The position numbers and the translations under genes are program-made. A stretch of DNA of 64,000 nt, taken from assembly GCF_003711515.1 (NCBI RefSeq), contig NW_021167085.1:1657691-1721690 (forward strand), in the 5' to 3' direction. The notes beneath the pieces were generated by a model that was not told the DNA's origin, searched no databases, and saw only the letters and a list, made by a program, of their open reading frames with translations. This DNA is from Sodiomyces alkalinus F11. Taxonomy: Eukaryota > Ascomycota > Sordariomycetes > Glomerellales > Plectosphaerellaceae. Below, in pieces: positions 58,621 to 64,000 of this stretch (positions are counted from its first letter, which is position 1; each line of letters begins with the position of its first letter).

Positions 58621-59529
58621 TCACCAATCCAAAGGCTTCTTGCTCTGCGGAGGCGCTACACTAGTCGAGGTCCTCTCCTCCTCCAAGGGAGCCTGACGAC
58701 GATCGCCTTCGCGCTGGTGAGGGTGGTGGTGGTGGTGGTGGTGGTGGTGGTGGTGGTCATGATGGTCGTCACCATCGTCGTGGGGCCGCGCTTCGTCAAA
58801 GATGGCAGGATCGATCCCCCACCGCTCCATAGCAGCATCCACGACAGCCGTCCACCGAGCGATCAGCGGGTGTGCGTCAGCCACGGACGCGAACACGACG
58901 TCCCCCTCCTCGGCTACGGTAGCGCCATCCCCTTCTTCGCCTGCCGAAAAGGCCGCCGCACCACCGGCAACCGGGTACTTCCATGTCCCGTCGCTGTTGA
59001 ACAAGTCCGCCGTGAAAAGCCGCTCCTTGCTGAGGTCAGCGCGGGCGTCTTGGACCGCCTTTGTCGCCTCCTCCCGGGCCACCGCCGTCGTCGTGTCCGC
59101 GTGGCCGGCGAGGGCCTGCGCGATCCCCTCGAGGAGGCCGAGGAGCTGGCCGGCCTTGGACCCGATGGCGGCGCCTAGGCTGAAGCCCTCGTCGAAGCCG
59201 GCTTGGAGGCTCTCGGCTTTCCCTGCCGTGACACCCTCGCGGTATCCCGCCGTTGTGTGCTCGGCTTGAAGCCTCGGAATGTCAGACACGTGGTGAGCCG
59301 TCTCGCGGGGGCGGGGGACGTCCGAGGTGGTGGTGGCATCATGATCATGGTCATGGTCATGGCCCCGTTCTAGGGCCGTAGGGGAAGATGGTTCCGAGCC
59401 CCAGATGTCATCAAAGGTGTCCCCTGCACCGTCCGGACCGAGGATGTGCCCCAGGTCCACCTGATCTGGCGGTATGGCCATGACGAACGGCTCGTAGTCG
59501 GTGGCGTTGTCCACGGGTTGGATGTGCAT
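58621..59529 (-). CDS. yae1: YAE1, Rli1/ABCE1 iron-sulphur maturation adaptor
   Basis: A single exon of 302 residues. The defining deca-GX3 motif runs from about Gly95 to Gly131 (GYREGVTAGKAESLQAG, FDEGFSLGAAIG, SKAGQLLG), Gly at nearly every fourth position. Yae1 binds Lto1, and the pair brings the ABC protein Rli1 to the cytosolic iron-sulphur assembly (CIA) machinery, so it supports ribosome recycling. Yeast Yae1 is much shorter (about 140 residues). Here the extra length is a C-terminal region with a run of 11 His flanked by Asp and His (about 270-285). The last residues are KKPLDW: a C-terminal Leu-Asp-Trp fits the CIA-targeting tripeptide. A His-Asp repeat also sits at about residues 57-64. 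The start could instead be Met17. Confidence 0.9.
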   Translation of the reverse strand: MHIQPVDNATDYEPFVMAIPPDQVDLGHILGPDGAGDTFDDIWGSEPSSPTALERGHDHDHDHDATTTSDVPRPRETAHHVSDIPRLQAEHTTAGYREGVTAGKAESLQAGFDEGFSLGAAIGSKAGQLLGLLEGIAQALAGHADTTTAVAREEATKAVQDARADLSKERLFTADLFNSDGTWKYPVAGGAAAFSAGEEGDGATVAEEGDVVFASVADAHPLIARWTAVVDAAMERWGIDPAIFDEARPHDDGDDHHDHHHHHHHHHHHPHQREGDRRQAPLEEERTSTSVAPPQSKKPLDW

Positions 59530-60157
59530 TCTCTAGCCCGGAAGGAGGGGATTTTTTTTGGTTCCTCGGCACACCGGAGTTTTGGTCTGGCTTGCAAAAC
59601 AAAGCACAGCTATTGGAATCGTGTTCAAACGGCTGAAATGTGAAGGGCAACTATGTGAGAAATTGTCTCTTTACAATGGCTGGCTTGTTAGGTTGTATGA
59701 GAAAAAGTCGACTGAGGTGAACCTGAGAGGGGCGATGGATGGATGACTCGGCTTGAAGTGAACGAACAGTGAGCGAAGTACCTCATACAGTATGTATACA
59801 GTGTGTGATTGTACTCCACACGGTGTGTTGCAGTCAAGTACCTAAGTACCTTGTCTTGAGGACTTCAAACGGCCTCGACTATTTATTTCTACGTGTACCA
59901 AACATTTCGCTTCGACAACATAAGGTAGCCAAAACCCCGTACATCATACCAATTTTGACAATGAAGAAACTGTTTAAAGAAGCCGTTACTTAACTATTCG
60001 TCATTTCGAGTCCACATGCAGTGCAGTCTACACTATACTATGCATAGCAGCTCCTCCCTGCAATTTGTATCATATAAGCGAAAGTATAGGTACATAAGAT
60101 AAACGTTGCCTAGACCGTTGGTGCAGTCCCTCTTCTCGTCCGTCTCTCCCTTACCCC
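59530..60157. other. Spacer, no gene seen
   Basis: 628 bp between the YAE1 start and the stop of the MFS transporter, both on the minus strand. It holds the YAE1 promoter and the transporter 3' UTR. Confidence 0.6.
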
Positions 60158-60742
60158 TTACTGTGCCTTCTTCTCCCCCGTCGCCTTAACCTTGCCCGAA
60201 CCAGGAGGCGTCTTCAGCCCGGCGAAAACGGCCGAGACGACAACCACCATGCCGACGGCGCCCATGCCATACGCGACCTCGCGCCCGGCCCACCAGTACA
60301 CGCTCGTGAACAGGATGGGACCGAGCCCGCGCCCCAGCTGACCCCAGCTCCGGAGCATGCCCAGCTTCCCGCCGCGCTCCCCCTCGCCCGCCTCGAAGCT
60401 GCTGAGCGCGTTGAGGCCCGTGACCACGGTGGCCGACGTCACGGCCAGACACGTGGCGGCCGCGTACAGCCCGCCCGTGGTGGTGATGCGGCCCAGCAGC
60501 ACAAAGGCCGACAGGCACGCGACGGTGCCCAGACGCACCGACGTCAGGGGCGGGAGCCGCCTCGTGACGCCGCCCTGGAGGATCGACGCCACGAGTCCGA
60601 CGAAGCCCAAGAGGCGGCCGTTCTTGGCGGACCCGAAGCCGAAGAGGTCGTAGGTCATGAAGGACAGGGAGGATTCCATGCCGGAAAAGAAGAGCAGGAA
60701 GGCGAAGTGGATGGCGTTGAGCGTGAGATGCGAATTTGTCCG

Positions 60743-60780
<38 letters not shown>

Positions 60781-61856
60781 GCTGCTGCTGCTGCTGTCCT
60801 CGCGTGGCGCCCGCCGATGTCTCCCCCTCCCCCTCCCCCTTCCCCTCCTTCTTCTTCTCGTGTCCGCCCTTCGTCTTCCCGCCCCGACCGGTCAAGGCAG
60901 GGAGGGTCTCGGGCAGGTAGAAGTACAGGTACACAGTCTCGGTGACGATCAGGGCGAGACTGACGCCGGCCGCGGTGGCGAAGGGATTCTCCCGGACGGT
61001 GGGGATGGTGCTGAGGTAAGCGCCGATGCCCGGGCCGAAGGTGAAGGCGACGCTGAAGCAGGCCCCGATGAGCGCCATGGTCGAGCCGCGCGAGGCTTCG
61101 TCGGAGATGTCGGTGGCCATGGCGGTGGCCAGCTGGACGTTGCCCTCGGACAGGCCGCCGACAACGCGGGACGCGACGAAGGTCCGGAAGTCGACGGCCG
61201 CGACCCAGAGGAGGACCGAGAGGATGTTTCCCATCATGGAGGCGAGGAGCGCCGTGCGGCGGCCATGGCGGTCGGATAGGGTGCCGATGAGGGGTGACGC
61301 AATGGCTTGCAAGAGGCTGGTGGGGAGAACGCTGGGTTAGCATAAGAAACGGCAGTGCGCGTGGAGTGGCGGGGGGCGGGGGGGCGGCGCTGCCAACGGT
61401 CCAAGAAAGGGACTGGAAGAGAAAAGAAAAGAGGACGTACGAAAAGAGACTTCCCAGTGCACCACCGAGAAGAACAATGTCATAGCGAGAATCAATGGGT
61501 CGAGAAAAGGAGGCCTTGTATTTGTTCAGGTAGCTGAGAACGGTCTGGAGGAGGGTGTTGGGGTTTCCGGAGATGGCGGCCGGAGCTTCTCGGTCGCGGT
61601 AGAACTCGAGCAGTTTCGGGAAGAGGGGAAGGATGAATGTGAACGAGATCTATATTTTTTTTTCGGTTGCGCAGCCATTGTTAGCTCGAGCCTGATACGA
61701 GGAAACGCAATCCTGCTATCGTTGCAGCTTTTCCTGCTGCTACTCTTGCTGCTTTTGCTTCTACCAAGCGCGACTTACCAGGTCGAGAAGGAGAGAGAAG
61801 GTAATGACCCGCAAAACCTTCTTTCGGGTCGCGGGATCGAACGAGGGTGAGGCCAT
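60158..61856 (-). CDS. MFS transporter, MFSD10/tetracycline-resistance type
   Basis: Exons 61856-61779, 61649-61441 and 61316-60158 give 481 residues. Introns are GTAAGT...ATATAG (phase 0) and GTACGT...CACCAG (phase 2). The N-terminal segment VLRVITFSLLLDL joins ISFTFILPLFPKLLEFY to make TM1. Then LGSLFSLLQAIASPLIGTLS and DRHGRRTALL form the signature loop 2-3 motif, followed by GLSEGNVQLATAMATDIS and SRGSTMALIGACFSVAFTFG. The order matches the DHA1/MFSD10 (Tetran) group of drug and organic-anion exporters. The central cytoplasmic loop has a Lys/Glu/Gly-rich segment and an 18-residue polyglutamine run (60743-60796). The cargo cannot be inferred. Confidence 0.88.
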
Positions 61857-64000
61857 GATCGCGGTCCAGCCCCGATGCAATTCAATGCCCAAATGGTTGA
61901 CGAGTTGAAACGAAAAGCAGAAGAAGAAGAAGAAGCGGAGCGGACAGGAAAACGGGAGGGATAGCGTTAGAGTTGAAGACAATGGGAATCAAGAATACAC
62001 AGACAACATATAAAAAAAAGAAATAGACAAGTCAAGGGTCGGGCATGGCTTCATACCATGGTCTTCGAATTGAATTGAATCAGGGTAGAGATTATTTTAG
62101 GATGCCATCGGATTGAGGTGTCATCAGAGGCTCGTGCCGTACAACGTATTCCTCCCGATGACCACGGGCCCAAAGGGGACAGGGACGGCGGGGGTTCCTG
62201 CTATGACCTCTCCGTACTGTGCTGTGACCTTTGTACACGGGCGTAGGCCGTAGTCCGTGTCAGGTATATCTACACAGTACGAAGTACTCCGTAAGTATGC
62301 GTAGGTACGGACGCGTACGGACACAACGGACGACACATGTACCGACGTACCTCCGTTGCGACGCCCGGAGACCATTTCAGTCGCGACGTTATTAATAAAT
62401 ATCATGACTCGTGACCCCATCAGAATGATCCTTCTCCTCCCTCTCTTTCCCGTGATTTCGTAGCTCTGCCCATCACTTCAGCTCTCGTCCGTCCAGGCCC
62501 AGGTCGACTCTTCTCGGTCTCTCCCCCAGTGTGGTTCACCGACGACAATATAAATCCACCTCGCCTGCAGCTCTGCATTTCCGTGTTGGACGCCGTCATC
62601 CCGACCGGGCGTTCCAAAGGTGCTGCTCTCATTCGCTTGCCCTTGCCCCCCACTGACGACGACGGGCTTGTCTATCCTGGGTGATGCTGATTCCGCCCTA
62701 CTCTCCGGTAACGGCCAGACCCACCGTGATGGTTGATGCCGAGGATGATCGCCGAGCCCGTTGGTCCCGGGCGAACGAGCAGCAGCGGAAGCCGGCTGAC
62801 CATGACCACCGGCGGTTGGACTCTTTGCCGTGCTGCGTGTCGCCACTCCCGTCGTGTCGTAACCTGAGCGGCCCATCGCCGGCCCGTGTTCTCGATTGTC
62901 TTTTTTTTCTTCTCTTTTTTCTTTTTTTTTTACCCCGCCCCCTTTTTCTCTTCTCTTCTCTTGTTCTGTACTTCACGGTTCGTATTGGATCTTACTAACC
63001 GGGGGGATCCTGACCTAGGTGGCGGAAGGGACCCTGATCGAGATGCTAGCTGCACTATATCGCAGGAGCTGGGGGCTTGGGGGTTCGAAATGTAGTATGA
63101 ATCTCAGTGGAGGAAACGAGAGTAGGTCGCTTAAAAGACTGCGGTGCCACGGTGCTGATGCTACCGATGCTACTGATGGTGCAGACGCCGTTGCTTATAT
63201 GGCCGTTCGTAAAGGACCTCTGTGGTTCGGATTCTGCGCGTGCTATATTGGCTCATAAGCCTCGCTGAAGGACATGATCTCACTGTCCCTTTTTCAAGGC
63301 TGGACGTGTTTCCGTATATGTCTCTCTCTATATGGGGGGGCGTATGCTCTGGGTATGCTCTGGGAAGCCTGTCTTTCGATATGTCCTTTTGCCCTTCTAC
63401 TTCTTTCTCTCCTGTGCTGTTGTCGCTCTTGGTGTTCATTTCTGTGGTGAATCCATTCCATGCACAGGTTCCACCTGGAGATACCATTGATGGAAAGGAT
63501 AGTTGCAGCTGAGGCAGGGGATAGAACAAAGACATAAAGCAGATCTGAATACTTGGTTAGGTAGTGAGATCCAGACGGTTGCTTTATCATACGACTGAGA
63601 CAGCATCCAACACCTTGATATTTTCTTGAGATCAGGCAGGAGCATTATGGTGTCATATGTCTTCTTGTTCTTTCCTTTTTTTCCCTCTCTTTTTTCTATT
63701 CATGTACAATATCAGAAACATCGGAACGGAGGTAGTCAGGAAGGGTGAGTTTCATAGGACAAGAGCTTGGAGTTCTCCAGGGCATCTGGAGGCCGGCATA
63801 TGCAATTTCCAATATTTAAAGTCTTGTAACTTCCTATATTGTGCGCACTTGTGCTTGGTCTTAGACACCTTTCGTTGTTTTGCATGTAAGAACACATGGA
63901 CACTACATAAATCGCTTTAGTTTCCCTTTCGTGCGGCGTGCCGTCCCATGCGCATGCTGTCTTAGATGACCTCTACTGCCGTCTCCCCGTAAGCTCCTTA
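61857..64000. other. Right-end spacer, no supported gene
   Basis: 2.1 kb upstream of the MFS transporter. A TACGAAGTACTCCGTA word lies at 62279-62293 and T-rich runs at 62899-62935. Frames at 62478-62876 (-) and 63222-63512 (+) show no domain, signal or splice support. A further gene may start beyond the window. Confidence 0.5.

Noticed and set aside
62478..62876. 132-codon minus-strand frame near the right end
   Set aside because: Ser/Gly/Ala-rich with no recognisable motif and an overlapping open frame on the other strand; cannot be supported.

Overview
This window is nuclear DNA from a filamentous ascomycete, most likely a Sordariomycete. The genes carry short spliceosomal introns (about 50-260 nt) with GT-AG ends and CTRAC/CTAAT branch points. 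GC-rich housekeeping genes are separated by AT-richer spacers. The gene set is typical of the group: a NIT2/AreA nitrogen regulator, a DBF2-type septation kinase, MSC7, IPI1, YAE1 and CENP-O. The left edge is RIP-type AT-rich DNA. I cannot name the genus.

Layout. 1-1.5 kb is a RIP-mutated relic that still shows a decayed DUF3716-like cysteine domain. 2-4 kb: MSC7-like membrane aldehyde dehydrogenase (+). 4.7-6.9 kb: DEAD-box RNA helicase (-) with a GC-AG intron. 9.2-10.4 kb: IPI1 (-), divergent from a roadblock/LC7 dynein light chain (+, 10.7-11.4 kb) that is split into three small exons. 13.8-18.3 kb: a large conserved-looking protein of unknown function (+). 19.0-20.0 kb: secreted CREG-like protein (-). 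21.0-22.6 kb: F-box protein (+). 23.1-23.8 kb: ribosomal protein S30 in four exons (+). 25.7-29.1 kb: nit-2/areA (-), followed by about 7.9 kb with no gene I can support. 37.0-39.1 kb: dbf2 (-), divergent from a WBP11-like splicing protein (+, 39.9-40.9 kb). 43.7-44.8 kb: a decayed Zn2Cys6 regulator. 46.7-48.3 kb: monocarboxylate-type MFS transporter (+). 49.8-50.9 kb: phosphopantothenate-cysteine ligase (+). 51.3-53.0 kb: acetyl-CoA transporter (-). 54.2-55.3 kb: CENP-O/Mcm21 (+). 55.8-56.8 kb: Pro/Glu-rich GPI-type wall protein (-). 58.6-59.5 kb: YAE1 (-). 60.2-61.9 kb: MFSD10/tetracycline-type MFS transporter with a polyglutamine loop (-).

Functional links. There is no biosynthetic cluster; these are mostly unlinked core functions. 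Ribosome production is served by IPI1, S30 and YAE1 (through Rli1/ABCE1). Mitosis and septation are served by DBF2, CENP-O and the dynein light chain. Coenzyme A metabolism is served by two neighbours, PPCS and the acetyl-CoA transporter.

Most interesting observations: YAE1 ends in Leu-Asp-Trp, a CIA-targeting-type tail; three perfect stem-loops lie within about 120 bp upstream of the F-box gene; the Zn2Cys6 pseudogene has three mappable lesions; Cys-to-Tyr RIP scars sit in the DUF3716 relic; a TACTTCGTA/TACTCCGTA word family recurs in spacers; and single-residue expansions occur in otherwise conserved proteins. Two assembly gaps (38451-38488 and 56833-56917) fall outside coding exons.
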